A stretch of 42,517 nucleotides of DNA from an uncultured Akkermansia sp. (GCA_947626545.1 CANQSS010000016.1:1-42517), one strand, 5' to 3'. Shown: positions 32,366-41,684, numbered from the stretch's first letter. The notes: generated by a model from the letters alone, not told the origin. Made by a program: numbers and translations.

Positions 32366-33679
32366 TTACTTCATTTTCACAGAGATATCCACGGGCTTAG
32401 CCTCCCAAATGCGGCTGTCCGGATCATACGGAATTTCTTTCAAAAGCGGGAAATCGCCCTCCCTGTTTTCCTCGAGAATGGTCTCATAAGCAGATTCAAC
32501 AGTGGGGGCAGAAAAGGCTGTTCGGAAAAGCTGGAAGATGGGGTTGCCATCCTTATCGGTCTTTTTCTCACCAGACTCCTCATCGATAAGTAAGCAGAAG
32601 CCGAACTCACCACCGCCGATTTCCGAAATCATCACCTGCATTTCGTACCACTCACCGGCCTTGACGGTGACAGGATCTCCTACCTCAAAACCTACAATGG
32701 GGCTCGCTTTGCGTTCTTTCATATGCTCCGCATCCTTAAGCTCCTTATCGCTGACCCCCCAAACTTCTCTGATACCCTCATACCCCACGATCAGGGTGGC
32801 ACGTTTTTCTTTGTCTTCGAAGGGCTCATTCCACGTGGCATTGCGCAAGTTGTGCAGCCCGCAAGCCAAGACGTTGCGTCCGTCAAAACGCACAGCCATC
32901 ACGGTGTCCGCCGCACCCACGAAGCGGAAGGTTCCGCTAGCAGGAGCTTTCACCTTGGCGCGGTACACAACAAGCCAACGACTCTTCTTAAGCCCCTGCT
33001 TGCCGGAAGGATCGTAAGCGTGCACAGCCTCGTTGTCCTTGCAGTTCGGCATGAAGAAACAGGTACTGTACAGCTGCAGCTTAGAGCGCATGTACATGAC
33101 AAGGGTGCCGAGATCCCACCCCTTGTTGTAAAAGTTACTTTCGAACTCAAGAACCTGTTCGTTGCTGATTTCGCCCTCGTAGGCAGACGGTTTGCCATTC
33201 GCCATGCGCTTCAAATCCCAAAAATAGCCGGCAAAAGCAGAATCCACTTTCTTACCGCCCATACCTCCACGCCCGGATCCCTCGCCCATGCCATCTCCTA
33301 AACCATCACCGCCCATCGAATCGAAGCCACTCGTCGACATTGCGGGAGTGTCCATATCCACATCCATGGTGAAAGACGGATTGGCGATATCTGTTGTAGC
33401 TGCAATAATGGGTGCCACAGGAGGCGCAGCAGGCGGCTTGCCACCGGAAATATCGCGAACTTTTGGCGTAGTCTGCACCTCATTTTGAACGGTATCTCCC
33501 TGATACACGATAAACTCGGTCATGGGAGGCGTCGCGATGAGAATCTTGGTAACATACAGAATGCCCAAAAGAGCGGAGAGGATGATGACCATCAGGATGA
33601 CTGCCCGCCGCCGCGTGCGGTGACGCAGCGATTCGATACTACCACGGGCGGTGTCTGTTGAACGAAACCTGATGGCCAT
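32366..33679 (-). CDS. Membrane-anchored protein with PA14-like domain
   Basis: A 437-residue protein. A basic N-terminus (about 25 residues) is followed by one membrane helix (AVILMVIILSALLGILYVTK), a Pro/Ala-rich stalk, a Gly/Met-rich segment (GGDGLGDGMGEGSGRGG), then a folded domain. In the latter, APASGTFRFVGAADTVMAVR with FDGRNVLACG resembles the PA14 beta-barrel (sugar- or surface-binding), and AGEWYEMQVMISEIGGGEFG is a second matching strand set. I place the start at 33679, downstream of a near-consensus promoter. Ligand and role are unknown. Confidence 0.6.
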   Translation of the reverse strand: MAIRFRSTDTARGSIESLRHRTRRRAVILMVIILSALLGILYVTKILIATPPMTEFIVYQGDTVQNEVQTTPKVRDISGGKPPAAPPVAPIIAATTDIANPSFTMDVDMDTPAMSTSGFDSMGGDGLGDGMGEGSGRGGMGGKKVDSAFAGYFWDLKRMANGKPSAYEGEISNEQVLEFESNFYNKGWDLGTLVMYMRSKLQLYSTCFFMPNCKDNEAVHAYDPSGKQGLKKSRWLVVYRAKVKAPASGTFRFVGAADTVMAVRFDGRNVLACGLHNLRNATWNEPFEDKEKRATLIVGYEGIREVWGVSDKELKDAEHMKERKASPIVGFEVGDPVTVKAGEWYEMQVMISEIGGGEFGFCLLIDEESGEKKTDKDGNPIFQLFRTAFSAPTVESAYETILEENREGDFPLLKEIPYDPDSRIWEAKPVDISVKMK

Positions 33680-33706
33680 AGTGAGTGCCGTCGAAAATCC
33701 GGGGTT

Positions 33707-33736
33707 ATTATATCCATGAGCTACCGACTCTGTCAA
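33707..33736 (-). promoter_or_regulatory. Near-consensus sigma70 promoter
   Basis: On the minus strand: a perfect TTGACA (33731-33736), an 18-nt spacer and a perfect TATAAT (33707-33712). The ATG at 33679 follows with a leader of about 20 nt. It is the strongest promoter by sequence in the window. Confidence 0.75.
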
Positions 33737-33797
33737 GCTCAGATGCGAAACTTACGCACCATGAGAGAGAAAAAAACGTTCATGGTACGATTCTCCC

Positions 33798-33826
33798 TTG
33801 AAATATGAAGGTTGAGAGGATAGAAT
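33798..33826 (+). promoter_or_regulatory. Promoter of the AI-2E transporter-lysA run (leaderless)
   Basis: TTGAAA (33798-33803), a 17-nt spacer and TAGAAT (33821-33826). The first ATG (33825) overlaps the -10 box, so the second ATG (33834), 7 nt past it, is the likely start. Confidence 0.55.
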
Positions 33827-33833
33827 GGCGACG

Positions 33834-34976
33834 ATGAGCAGCGCGAAGCCAGAAGGATGCTCGACGGAGCAAGCTAAACAAATGCAGAGTGTGATGGGTG
33901 ATGGAGCACGCGCCCTCTTGGTGGCAGCAGCAGCTTTCATTGTGCTCTTTGGTCTGAAATACACGCGGGAAATGACGGCCCCCATCGTATTGGCCGCCTT
34001 TCTGGCAATTGTAAGTTATCCGATCATCGACCTTATGCGCAGAGGGATACGCTTCCCTCATTGGCTGGCTGTGACCTGCACGGTCGTCGTGGATATGGCC
34101 GTGCTCTACGGGTTGGTTTGCCTCATGAAATTTTTAACGGCGGATATGAAGGCAACCCTGCAGGGCGACTTCATGCCGCACCTTAAGTCGCGTGTGAATG
34201 ATCTCCTCGACTTGGCCAACAAACTTCCCTTCCACGAACAATTGCACAGCCTCTTCGATTCCCAGACGAACCTTCTCAATATCGTCAATAGCCAACAAAT
34301 CATCGCCTTTTCACAATCGCTCACCGGGCAGGTGCTCTCCTTCATGTCAGTGACGGTCTTGGTGCTCATTTTGATGACCTTCATGCTGGGTGAGGCCCCT
34401 CTTTTTCGACGCAATTTAAACAACCTGCCAAACAGCTTACAAGGTAAGTTGAAGGTGCTTGATGCACTGCGCGGAGTGCAAAAATACCTAATCATAAAAA
34501 CGCTCGCAAGCGTGAGTACCGGGTTGCTGGCCTGGGCTCTCTGCCACTGCATGAAAGTGCCCTTCGCCTTCATGTGGGGATTTGTCGCATGTGCGCTAAA
34601 CTTTATACCAACTATCGGGTCTATCGTAGCGGCCATACCGCCTATTTTGCTGGCGCTGATCATGCTGGATTGGGGGAGCATGTTCATTGTAGCGGGAGGA
34701 TACATGGGCATAAATTTCGTCATAGGCAACGGGATCGAACCCCTATTCCTAGGCAAGCAATTCGGCATGGCTACCTCTATGGTGTTGATTTCAGTGATTG
34801 TGTGGGGCTGGGTATGGGGCCCCATTGGCATGCTGCTGGCGGTGCCTATTACCATGTTCCTGAAGCTGGCCATGGAGCACTCTACCGACTTACAGTGGGT
34901 GGCGGCAATTATTGATGACGCGGCACACTCTGAACCGCAAAACAAAGCCGATACGCCCGATGTTCCCCACAACTAA
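33834..34976 (+). CDS. AI-2E (PerM/TqsA) family transporter
   Basis: A 380-residue membrane protein of the AI-2 exporter family. Hydrophobic helices pair at the N-terminus (LLVAAAAFIVLFGLKY and ITAPIVLAAFLAIVSYPII-like), followed by a long amphipathic extracellular region (about residues 100-160), then the family's C-terminal helices: PFAFMWGFVACALNFIPTIG (F-x-x-N-F-I-P-x-x-G motif) and IEPLFLGKQFGMATSMVLIS. Substrate for most members is unproven. It leads a run with lysA (30 nt gap). I place the start at 33834 because of the promoter. Confidence 0.85.
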   Translation: MSSAKPEGCSTEQAKQMQSVMGDGARALLVAAAAFIVLFGLKYTREMTAPIVLAAFLAIVSYPIIDLMRRGIRFPHWLAVTCTVVVDMAVLYGLVCLMKFLTADMKATLQGDFMPHLKSRVNDLLDLANKLPFHEQLHSLFDSQTNLLNIVNSQQIIAFSQSLTGQVLSFMSVTVLVLILMTFMLGEAPLFRRNLNNLPNSLQGKLKVLDALRGVQKYLIIKTLASVSTGLLAWALCHCMKVPFAFMWGFVACALNFIPTIGSIVAAIPPILLALIMLDWGSMFIVAGGYMGINFVIGNGIEPLFLGKQFGMATSMVLISVIVWGWVWGPIGMLLAVPITMFLKLAMEHSTDLQWVAAIIDDAAHSEPQNKADTPDVPHN

Positions 34977-35006
34977 TTCTTTCAACAACAATCGATATCC
35001 CATCCT

Positions 35007-36296
35007 ATGCACCAATTCGCTTACAAAAACGGTTCGCTTCACTGCGAAAACGTGAACCTGGCAGACATTGCAGAAACCTGTGGCACACCTACCTTTGTGT
35101 ACAGCCGCAATACGATCCTAGCCGACTTGGACGAATTTAGTCGGGCCTTTGCCGACCTGGACATACACATTGCTTACGCCGTCAAAGCATGCTCCAACGG
35201 TGCAATCCTCCAGTTGATGGCGAAGCGTGGTGTGGGTTTTGACATTGTTTCCGGGGGAGAGTTGTGGCGCATCATTCGTGCAGGAGGCAACCCGGCAGCG
35301 TGCACGTACGCCGGCGTGGCCAAAACGGAGGCTGAAATTCGCTACGCGCTTGAATGCGGCATTTATTGCTTTATCTGCGAGAGTGAGAATGAATTGCGCG
35401 CCATCGACCGCATCGCTGCCGATATGGGCAAGCAGGCGCCCGTAGCTGTTCGCGTGAACCCCAATGTGGATGCTCATACACACAAGTACATCACAACCGG
35501 CACAAACGAAAATAAGTTCGGTGTGGATATCACGCGCATCGAACAACTCTACGCTGCCATTGCAGCAGAAATGCCGCACCTGCGCATCCGTGGCTTACAG
35601 ATGCACATCGGCTCTCAACTCACAGACGTGCAGCCCTTCGTGACAGCTGTGCAAAAGGTGGCGCCTCTGGCCGCCAAGTTCAAGGAGCTCTATGGCATTG
35701 AATTCTGGAGCATCGGCGGCGGTATCGGTATCGTGTATGACGGATGCCTTGCCTCCGGATCCGCAGACTGGTGGAAGGAACACCCGGAACAGATTACCAT
35801 CACCTCCTATGCGCAGGCGCTTATCCCCCTCCTCAAGCCTCTGGGGCTGCGTATTCTTATGGAGCCCGGACGTCGCCTAGTGGGCAATGCCGGGGTGATG
35901 CTCACCCGTTGTGTGTACGAAAAGAATGGCGAGAGCAAACATTTTAAGATGATTGATGCAGGGATGAACGACATTATCCGCCCTGCTCTCTACGAGGGCT
36001 ACCACGAAATTTGGCCCGTGCGCCAGCACAGTGGCGATACCATCGTGGCGGACGTTGTGGGACCGGTCTGCGAATCCGGCGATTTCCAGGCGCAGAACCG
36101 CAGCTTGCCCGATGTGAAGCCGGGCGAACTGCTGGCGGAAATGAGTGCCGGCGCTTACGGCTTCAGCATGTCTTCCACTTACAACTCCCGTCCTCTGGCG
36201 GCAGAGGTCATGGTGGATGGCGATAAGTTCACCCTCATCCGGCGCCGACAAACTCTCGAGCAGATGGTGGAAGACGAAATACTCCCGGAGGCCTAA
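35007..36296 (+). CDS. lysA: Diaminopimelate decarboxylase
   Basis: A 429-residue PLP enzyme (fold type III) that makes L-lysine from meso-DAP. Lys60 in HIAYAVKACSN binds PLP; the Gly-rich phosphate site is SIGGGIGIVYDG; MEPGRRLVGNAGVMLT, CESGDF (the active-site Cys pair from the other subunit) and STYNSRPLAAEVMV complete the family set. Normal length. It follows the transporter on the same strand and precedes a deaminase by 18 nt. No Shine-Dalgarno site is visible. Confidence 0.93.
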   Translation: MHQFAYKNGSLHCENVNLADIAETCGTPTFVYSRNTILADLDEFSRAFADLDIHIAYAVKACSNGAILQLMAKRGVGFDIVSGGELWRIIRAGGNPAACTYAGVAKTEAEIRYALECGIYCFICESENELRAIDRIAADMGKQAPVAVRVNPNVDAHTHKYITTGTNENKFGVDITRIEQLYAAIAAEMPHLRIRGLQMHIGSQLTDVQPFVTAVQKVAPLAAKFKELYGIEFWSIGGGIGIVYDGCLASGSADWWKEHPEQITITSYAQALIPLLKPLGLRILMEPGRRLVGNAGVMLTRCVYEKNGESKHFKMIDAGMNDIIRPALYEGYHEIWPVRQHSGDTIVADVVGPVCESGDFQAQNRSLPDVKPGELLAEMSAGAYGFSMSSTYNSRPLAAEVMVDGDKFTLIRRRQTLEQMVEDEILPEA

Positions 36297-36314
36297 TCTC
36301 TCACATCCGACAGC

Positions 36315-36782
36315 ATGGCTCGTCTCTCCATTCCCGAATATGTCATGGCCTTGGCGCATGTCGCTGCCCTGCGCTCGGAGGATCCCTACCGCAAGGTGGG
36401 CGCAGCTGCTTTGGACGCCGATAACCGCGTGATCGGCACCGCCTACAATGGACTTTACCCCGGCTTTACCGCACCGGCTGATTTCTGGGCATCTCGCGAT
36501 GAACGGCAAAAGTTCATGCTGCATGCGGAAATTAATCTGTGCAGCCTTTTCAAGCGAGGGGAGGCGAGAATCGTGGCCTGTACGACAATGCCCTGCACAT
36601 CCTGCATGCAGGCGCTCTGCGCTCACGGGGTGAAAATCATCTACTACGGCGATGATTACGAAAAATCGGAGGCGAGAGCCATCGCGGATCTCTACGAGGT
36701 GCAGCTCATCCGCGTGCCGAATTACCCGCTTTCGGATTTACCCTTGGTGCCACAGCAAACGCATCCGAGAGAAGGCGAGTAA
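36315..36782 (+). CDS. Cytidine/deoxycytidylate deaminase-family protein
   Basis: A 155-residue zinc-dependent deaminase. The site is FMLHAEINLCSLF (zinc His and catalytic Glu) and CTTMPCTSCMQALC (two zinc Cys, P-C-x-x-C). The N-terminal RSEDPYRKVGAAALD with IGTAYNGLYPGF is like dCMP deaminases. The substrate (dCMP or other) is uncertain. It lies 18 nt behind lysA and is likely co-transcribed. Confidence 0.85.
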   Translation: MARLSIPEYVMALAHVAALRSEDPYRKVGAAALDADNRVIGTAYNGLYPGFTAPADFWASRDERQKFMLHAEINLCSLFKRGEARIVACTTMPCTSCMQALCAHGVKIIYYGDDYEKSEARAIADLYEVQLIRVPNYPLSDLPLVPQQTHPREGE

Positions 36783-36825
36783 TAGAGAAGAATATCCCGA
36801 TGGGTAATATAACTCGCTTTTTCCA

Positions 36826-37272
36826 TCATGCGCGGCGCAGCATGGCGGTGAGCTCCTGCTGGAAACTCTGCATCTCGTCCGGGGAGGGTGTGCCGGTAAG
36901 TTGACTCCAACCAAAGCGCCCGAGCTGGTCTATCTGCCATGCGCCCTCTGCCCCGCCCGGGAAATGCGCCTTCCCGGAGAGTAGTGTGCCGGGAAGCTGC
37001 AAGTCATCCAGCTCCACACGCACACTCCCGCTGGCCTCGTCCTCCGGTGTGTCCTGTGTCGCTTCGGCGGCCTCATCGGGGTTTGCTGCAGCAGGGGCAT
37101 CTTCCTGGACAAGTTCTATCCCATGATCCAACATCAGGAACCTTACTTCCATGAATGTAAGGTGCAAACCAAATTCGCTCTGCAACTTTTTCTGAATGCC
37201 GTTGAGATCCATTCCCTCTGCCGCCCAATTCTTGATGGCGGCAAGCTGATGTTCGTTCACAGTGGTGCTCAT
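36826..37272 (-). CDS. Conserved-looking hypothetical protein with helix-turn-helix-like start
   Basis: A 148-residue soluble protein from MSTTVNEHQLAAIKNWAAEG. The first 55 residues (LNGIQKKLQSEFGLHLTFME then VRFLMLDHGIEL) look like a small helical, HTH-like module. An acidic Ala/Glu/Asp linker follows, then a compact domain (VRVELDDLQLPGTLLSGKAH, WQIDQLGRFGW). No family is recognised. The start is fixed by a strong promoter whose -10 lies 7 nt upstream. It converges with the deaminase. Confidence 0.6.
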   Translation of the reverse strand: MSTTVNEHQLAAIKNWAAEGMDLNGIQKKLQSEFGLHLTFMEVRFLMLDHGIELVQEDAPAAANPDEAAEATQDTPEDEASGSVRVELDDLQLPGTLLSGKAHFPGGAEGAWQIDQLGRFGWSQLTGTPSPDEMQSFQQELTAMLRRA

Positions 37273-37279
37273 GGCGCCC

Positions 37280-37308
37280 ATCATAGCACTCGATGCCCGG
37301 TGTGTCAA
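37280..37308 (-). promoter_or_regulatory. Promoter with leaderless architecture
   Basis: On the minus strand: a perfect TTGACA (37303-37308), a 17-nt spacer and TATGAT (37280-37285) with an upstream TGC, an extended -10. The ATG at 37272 lies 7 nt downstream. Confidence 0.7.
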
Positions 37309-37330
37309 TGCACGTTCCTATTAAGCCAAA

Positions 37331-37357
37331 GCAACCACATTAGAAAATGCGGTTGCC
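37331..37357. repeat. Hairpin repeat (REP-like), copy 4
   Basis: GCAACCACATTAGAAAATGC followed by GGTTGCC, the same as copy 1 except for one arm mismatch. It is followed by TTTACGATGTAC and GCGTTGCGCAG, modules that also flank copy 1. The rest of 37309-37579 shows no gene. Confidence 0.7.
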
Positions 37358-37579
37358 AATTTACGATGTACTATTTATTAATAATGTACGCGTTGCGCAG
37401 ATTTTTATCGGATCATTAATGTGTCCTGATATCCCTTTAGAGCCATCATCATGATGATCGCTTGTTGTCATGATTTTTGATAGGTATAAACGGTGATATC
37501 AGTCAATAATAGCATTTTCTCTGTTGATTGACTTCTCTCAAATGCGGTTTCCTAATTTTGCTATCCACGGAAGTCTATC

Positions 37580-37608
37580 TTGACAAGACACGCAAAATTC
37601 GCTAAAAG
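37580..37608 (+). promoter_or_regulatory. Promoter of the GAP1-like gene (leaderless architecture)
   Basis: TTGACA (37580-37585), a 17-nt spacer and TAAAAG (37603-37608). The ATG at 37615 is 6 nt downstream. AAAGGA overlaps the -10 and would be a ribosome-binding site only if transcription starts further upstream. Confidence 0.55.
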
Positions 37609-37614
37609 GAACAC

Positions 37615-39987
37615 ATGGCATCTCAACTCATCTATACAAAGTCGCGAGCTGTTCACGGAAGCTTGGTGCAGCGGATATGTCGAGCTGTCAGACCGGGGTA
37701 CGCTGTGGTCGGGAAAACGCGTATGAGTCCCGCCCTAGAAAGTAAGCTGGTAAGTTTGGCTCGCAATGGGATAGGGAAGAAGGGCATGGATTTTGAGCCC
37801 CAATTTTTCTACCTTCCCGACTTCACGGAGAGAGGTACACAACATATATTTGGCAGCATACGCTGGATGAAACGCGGCGGAGTGACGAGCGCTGACTACA
37901 TTGCTCACTTTCTCGTACTCACAGAAGAAGAAGTGCGTGGCATTTGGCAGAGCTCATGCAGACTGACGCCGGCGGGCGTTCTCCTGGTGCTGGAGTTGAG
38001 TGGATTTTGGGCAGAGAGTTGGCGAGGTGCAGCCAGATGGCTGACGAATGAGAACTTGCCGAAATGGGAGGAGTCTGAGGAGGCTTTGCAGGCTCAAGTG
38101 CAACCAACGTGGCAGCGATACACCGGGCACAAGCGTTTTGCCGCTCTTCTCAAAACGCCTCAGTACAAGGAGGCCTGTATGCTCGCCGTGCCTGCCGGCA
38201 CCCCTGTGACCGACATGCTGCGTTTACTCCACGAGGCAGATTTCCTACGCAGCGATTTGGGTTGGAGCATACCGATATCGACTCACGGCAGCGAAGAGTT
38301 CATGGATCTAGCGCAGGTGCAACTGCTCGGATTTATAGGCGGTCGCATGCAGCGACAAGCCACACTGTCCGGAATACCTGTCATTGAAGTAACGGAAAAA
38401 TTGGTTGATGAACCGACTCCTCAAAGTTCACAACCGTCGCCTCCCCCTCTCGTCACTACGCCTCAAGTGGAGGAAAAGTCGTTCACAATATCCGGTGAGG
38501 GACACGGAACGAGCGCACCTCAAACAAAACATTTGATATCAAAATTGTTAAAAGCAGGTGAGGCTCTTCTTATCCTCGGCGGAGTGGCATTATGCGGGTA
38601 TTATGCGTGGCACAATCGTGATGAATTAATCAATCAGGCAGACGACATACTTGCTCAGGTGGAGAAACTCAATAAAGCTGAGCAGCCGCAGGACGTCGTG
38701 CCGGAGAGCACGTCTCAAACGCGCGCAGAAGAACCCACCATCGTTGGACAAGAATCTACTGCCGGTGAGCAAAAATCTGTACGCAGACGGATCAAGCCTG
38801 TGCTGATTGGACAAACTGTTCCAAGTTTTGTTAAATCTTTATTCAATGATACAAATAGCAGAATCGATATTGGAACAGTAACCATATATCACCTGAGCCC
38901 AACTGAGTCAGATCGTGCGGATAGCCTCTCCCGCGAGCTGGACGGCAGTGCTTACTATGCAACCATAAGCCCAGGGGATGCAGCCGGAAAATGGGAGTTG
39001 AGATTACTCGAACAAGGCGAAACTCTCCCCGGAGGAAAGGTTACCATCACCACAAAAGGCGATACACTGCGCAGCATCACGGATGAAAATGGACAGAGCG
39101 TGGCGCTGCGTTTGCCAATTAATCAGGAGGGTAAGACAGTGGGCGAGGCGCTCTTGCTGCCGGAATTACGGATCGCTTTGCCAACTATCGGCAACTCGCA
39201 AAAAACAAAGACTAATGGGGCGGACAACATAGCCGGACTTGCACCGGAGTACTTAACCTGTGAGCCGCAAAAACTCTCTTTTGGCGCCTCTCCTCAAGCA
39301 AAAAAATGGGAGTCAAATTTGAAAGGAAGTGTAAGTTACACGGCAGAAGACCTGCTGAGGCTGCCGGCGGTGGCCACACGCAACAAGGTAATACTGGTGG
39401 GACAAGACCCACAGCTCTGCCGAATGCCCGCGCGTGGAGAAGAGCGGGGAGGGATGATCTTCTACAGCCCTGAACTCAAAATACGCTATGATCTTCGGCG
39501 ACAAGTTATCGCCCGCATATTGCACTTTGCCAATCTTCCCCACAGCTCCAGCGCTCAGAAAAAGCACAACCCTCACAGCCTCGCCGGCACTTACTACATC
39601 GTCAACCGCATACTGGAGGTCCCCGAGAAGAAAAGAGCAGAGGCTGTCCGACAATATGCCAACCTCTTCGCGGATGAAAAGTTTGCGTCATTCTGTGAAA
39701 AAGAGCTCAGCTATATGACCAAGCCTTACCGCGGAGGAGTGTCAGGCAAAGGAACACGCATTGAGGTGGAGCCTAAGGTAATGGAGCAGCTCATGGTCGT
39801 TAATTTCCGTGATATCCAACTCTGCCTCTGCGAGCGACTTACCCAAGAAGCGCGCACCGAGTTCTCCCATTTGCTGCAGGAGCAGCAGAACGCCGCCGTA
39901 GCAGGCAAAGAGTTGGTGCTGCGCGAGGTACAAATGACCGATACGGATGAACTAATTTGGTTGTTTGAAGTGAGCAGCGGCAAATAA
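37615..39987 (+). CDS. Large accessory protein, GAP1-N2-like N-terminus with one membrane helix
   Basis: A 790-residue protein. The N-terminal part MASQLIYTKSRAVHGSLVQR, then GYAVVGKTRMSPALESKLVS and FGSIRWMKRGGVTSADYIAH, follows the pattern of the GTPase-associated protein 1 N-terminal (GAP1-N2) family in predicted bacterial conflict systems (Q-x-x-Y-T-S, G-x-x-V-V-A-x-S, R-x-x-x-D-x-x-x-R-x-x-F-x-x-H). A Pro/Ser linker and a membrane helix (about residues 316-340, GEALLILGGVALCGYYAWH) separate it from a long C-terminal part (about 390-790) of unknown fold. Normal partners (GTPases, EAD-domain proteins) are absent nearby. Codon use and AT content differ little from neighbours. Function unknown; defence or signalling is inference. 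Confidence 0.45.
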   Translation: MASQLIYTKSRAVHGSLVQRICRAVRPGYAVVGKTRMSPALESKLVSLARNGIGKKGMDFEPQFFYLPDFTERGTQHIFGSIRWMKRGGVTSADYIAHFLVLTEEEVRGIWQSSCRLTPAGVLLVLELSGFWAESWRGAARWLTNENLPKWEESEEALQAQVQPTWQRYTGHKRFAALLKTPQYKEACMLAVPAGTPVTDMLRLLHEADFLRSDLGWSIPISTHGSEEFMDLAQVQLLGFIGGRMQRQATLSGIPVIEVTEKLVDEPTPQSSQPSPPPLVTTPQVEEKSFTISGEGHGTSAPQTKHLISKLLKAGEALLILGGVALCGYYAWHNRDELINQADDILAQVEKLNKAEQPQDVVPESTSQTRAEEPTIVGQESTAGEQKSVRRRIKPVLIGQTVPSFVKSLFNDTNSRIDIGTVTIYHLSPTESDRADSLSRELDGSAYYATISPGDAAGKWELRLLEQGETLPGGKVTITTKGDTLRSITDENGQSVALRLPINQEGKTVGEALLLPELRIALPTIGNSQKTKTNGADNIAGLAPEYLTCEPQKLSFGASPQAKKWESNLKGSVSYTAEDLLRLPAVATRNKVILVGQDPQLCRMPARGEERGGMIFYSPELKIRYDLRRQVIARILHFANLPHSSSAQKKHNPHSLAGTYYIVNRILEVPEKKRAEAVRQYANLFADEKFASFCEKELSYMTKPYRGGVSGKGTRIEVEPKVMEQLMVVNFRDIQLCLCERLTQEARTEFSHLLQEQQNAAVAGKELVLREVQMTDTDELIWLFEVSSGK

Positions 39988-40108
39988 TGCTCTCCACTTC
40001 CGTTCATTTTTCTGAGCACGACAAAATTCGCTGATTCGGACGTAAAAAAACGCTCGCCAAAACGTGTGCGAGGTGGTAGAGTATGAGCAGTTAAAATCCA
40101 TTCCATCT

Positions 40109-41200
40109 ATGGCAATCAAATTATTTATCCCCGGACCGACCATCGTGTCGGATGCGATATTGAAGGAACTGAGCGGCCCCATGATCAGCCACCGCTCCAA
40201 GGCAGCTTCTGCACTCCAAAAACACATCTCGGACTACCTGCAGAAGGTGCTCTTCACTGAGAACCGTATCCTGCTTTCCACCTCTAGCGGTTCCGGACTC
40301 ATGGAGGGAGCCATCCGCTCTTGCACGGCAAAGCGGGCAGCGGTATTCTCTATCGGAGCATTCGGTGACAAGTGGTTTAAGATGGCTAAGACAAACGGAG
40401 TGCCCGCAGATAAATTCTCGAGCACGATGGGCGAGCCCACTACACCGGAGATGGTTGATGCCGCTCTTTCCACCGGTAAGTATGACCTCATCACAGTGAC
40501 GCACAACGAAACTTCCTCAGGCGTGCAGAACCCGGTTGAGGAGATTGCCGAAGTGATGAAGAAGTACCCGGATGTGGTTTGGTGCGTAGATGCAGTGTCC
40601 TCCGCTGTGGGATCCAAAATCGAAACGGATAAGCTGGGAATTGACGTACTGATCACCTCCACTCAGAAGGCGCTGGCGCTGCCTCCGGGCTTGGCGATCT
40701 GCGCTGTGAGCCGCAAGGCGTACGAGCGTACCGAGAAGGTGGAAAACCGTGGGTTGTACTTTGACTTGCGCACCCTCTGGGATTTCATTGACAAGAAAAA
40801 CTATCAGTACACCTCGACCCCGTGTCTTTCGCTGATGTATGCGCTGGACAAGCAACTTGTGCACATCGTGGATGAAGAAGGCATTGAAGCACGATTCGCC
40901 CGCCACGAGGAGATGGCCAAGTTCACACGTGCATGGGCGGACGAATACTTCCGCGTGTACCCGAACCGTAAGTACCTCTCCAAGACACTCACGGTGATTG
41001 ATTCCCATCCCAAGGGCAAAGATGAGCTCATTTCCGTTGGTGAATTAAACAAGGCCCTGGCTGAGCGCAACATGCAAATCGGCAATGGCTATGGCGACCT
41101 GAAGGATAAAACCTTCCGCATCGCTCACATGGGCGAACTTACCATGGACGATATGAAGGAAGTGACGAGCGCTATCGTCGACATCCTCCACCTCGGTTAA
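40109..41200 (+). CDS. Class V aminotransferase (alanine-glyoxylate / serine-pyruvate type)
   Basis: A 363-residue PLP enzyme, fold type I. The start is MAIKLFIPGPTIVSDAILKE, with the family's P-G-P-T near the N-terminus. Other motifs: STSSGSGLMEGAIRSC for the phosphate site, Asp161 in WCVDAVSSAVGS, and the PLP Lys187 in ITSTQKALALPPGLA. The natural substrate pair (alanine-glyoxylate, serine-pyruvate, or an archaeal-type aspartate) cannot be told. I start at the ATG 40109; upstream codons overlap a TAGAGT -10-like box at 40077. A terminator follows. Confidence 0.88.
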   Translation: MAIKLFIPGPTIVSDAILKELSGPMISHRSKAASALQKHISDYLQKVLFTENRILLSTSSGSGLMEGAIRSCTAKRAAVFSIGAFGDKWFKMAKTNGVPADKFSSTMGEPTTPEMVDAALSTGKYDLITVTHNETSSGVQNPVEEIAEVMKKYPDVVWCVDAVSSAVGSKIETDKLGIDVLITSTQKALALPPGLAICAVSRKAYERTEKVENRGLYFDLRTLWDFIDKKNYQYTSTPCLSLMYALDKQLVHIVDEEGIEARFARHEEMAKFTRAWADEYFRVYPNRKYLSKTLTVIDSHPKGKDELISVGELNKALAERNMQIGNGYGDLKDKTFRIAHMGELTMDDMKEVTSAIVDILHLG

Positions 41201-41215
41201 TTGAACATTTACGAA

Positions 41216-41254
41216 AGCAGGGGAGAGTGTGCAGCTTTCCCCTGCTTCTCTTTT
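41216..41254 (+). terminator. Rho-independent terminator after the aminotransferase gene
   Basis: A 9-bp stem AGCAGGGGA / TCCCCTGCT (41216-41224 and 41238-41246) followed by TCTCTTTTC. Confidence 0.6.
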
Positions 41255-41267
41255 CTCTCCTTGCACC

Positions 41268-41684
41268 ATGAATGCTCTGTTCGTACTTCCCTATCAAGTG
41301 ATGTACTACGATACCGATTGCGGAGGCGTGGTGCACAACTTGGCCTACCTGCGTTGGGTGGAAGAGTGCCGCACTAAAATGTCCTCCGCCATCGGCATCG
41401 ATTGGGCTCGCCTAGCCAAGGAAGAGAACAAGCATTGCGTGCTTGTGAGTCATGAGGTGCACTACCACTCCCCCGCTTTCGTGGCAGATGAGATGAGGGT
41501 GCTGGGAGGCATTGAGAGTGTGGAAAAGTCCTCCATTTACTTCACATTTGAGATTCGACGCGTGGAGGATGATAAACTCTGCGTCACGGTCCGTCAGCGG
41601 CTCGCGCTCGTTCAGGCTCCCCAAGGACGTCCCTGCCGGATTCCTCAAGCTTGGCATCATTGCATTGGCACTCAACCCGAGTAG
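41268..41684 (+). CDS. YbgC-like acyl-CoA thioesterase (hotdog fold)
   Basis: A 138-residue protein. YQVMYYDTDCGGVVHNLAYL followed by RWVEECRTKM is the catalytic signature of 4-hydroxybenzoyl-CoA thioesterase/YbgC enzymes (Y-x-D-T-D-x-x-G-V-V-x-x-x-x-Y-x-x-x-x-E-x-x-R), and VSHEVHYHSPAFVADEMRVL is the second strand block. Short-chain acyl-CoA or ACP thioesters are likely substrates. I start at the ATG 41268, 14 nt past the terminator of the upstream gene. No SD or promoter of its own is clear. Confidence 0.85.
   Translation: MNALFVLPYQVMYYDTDCGGVVHNLAYLRWVEECRTKMSSAIGIDWARLAKEENKHCVLVSHEVHYHSPAFVADEMRVLGGIESVEKSSIYFTFEIRRVEDDKLCVTVRQRLALVQAPQGRPCRIPQAWHHCIGTQPE

Noticed and set aside
33825..33833. 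First ATG of the AI-2E transporter frame
   Set aside because: It overlaps the -10 hexamer TAGAAT, so it would not be in the mRNA.
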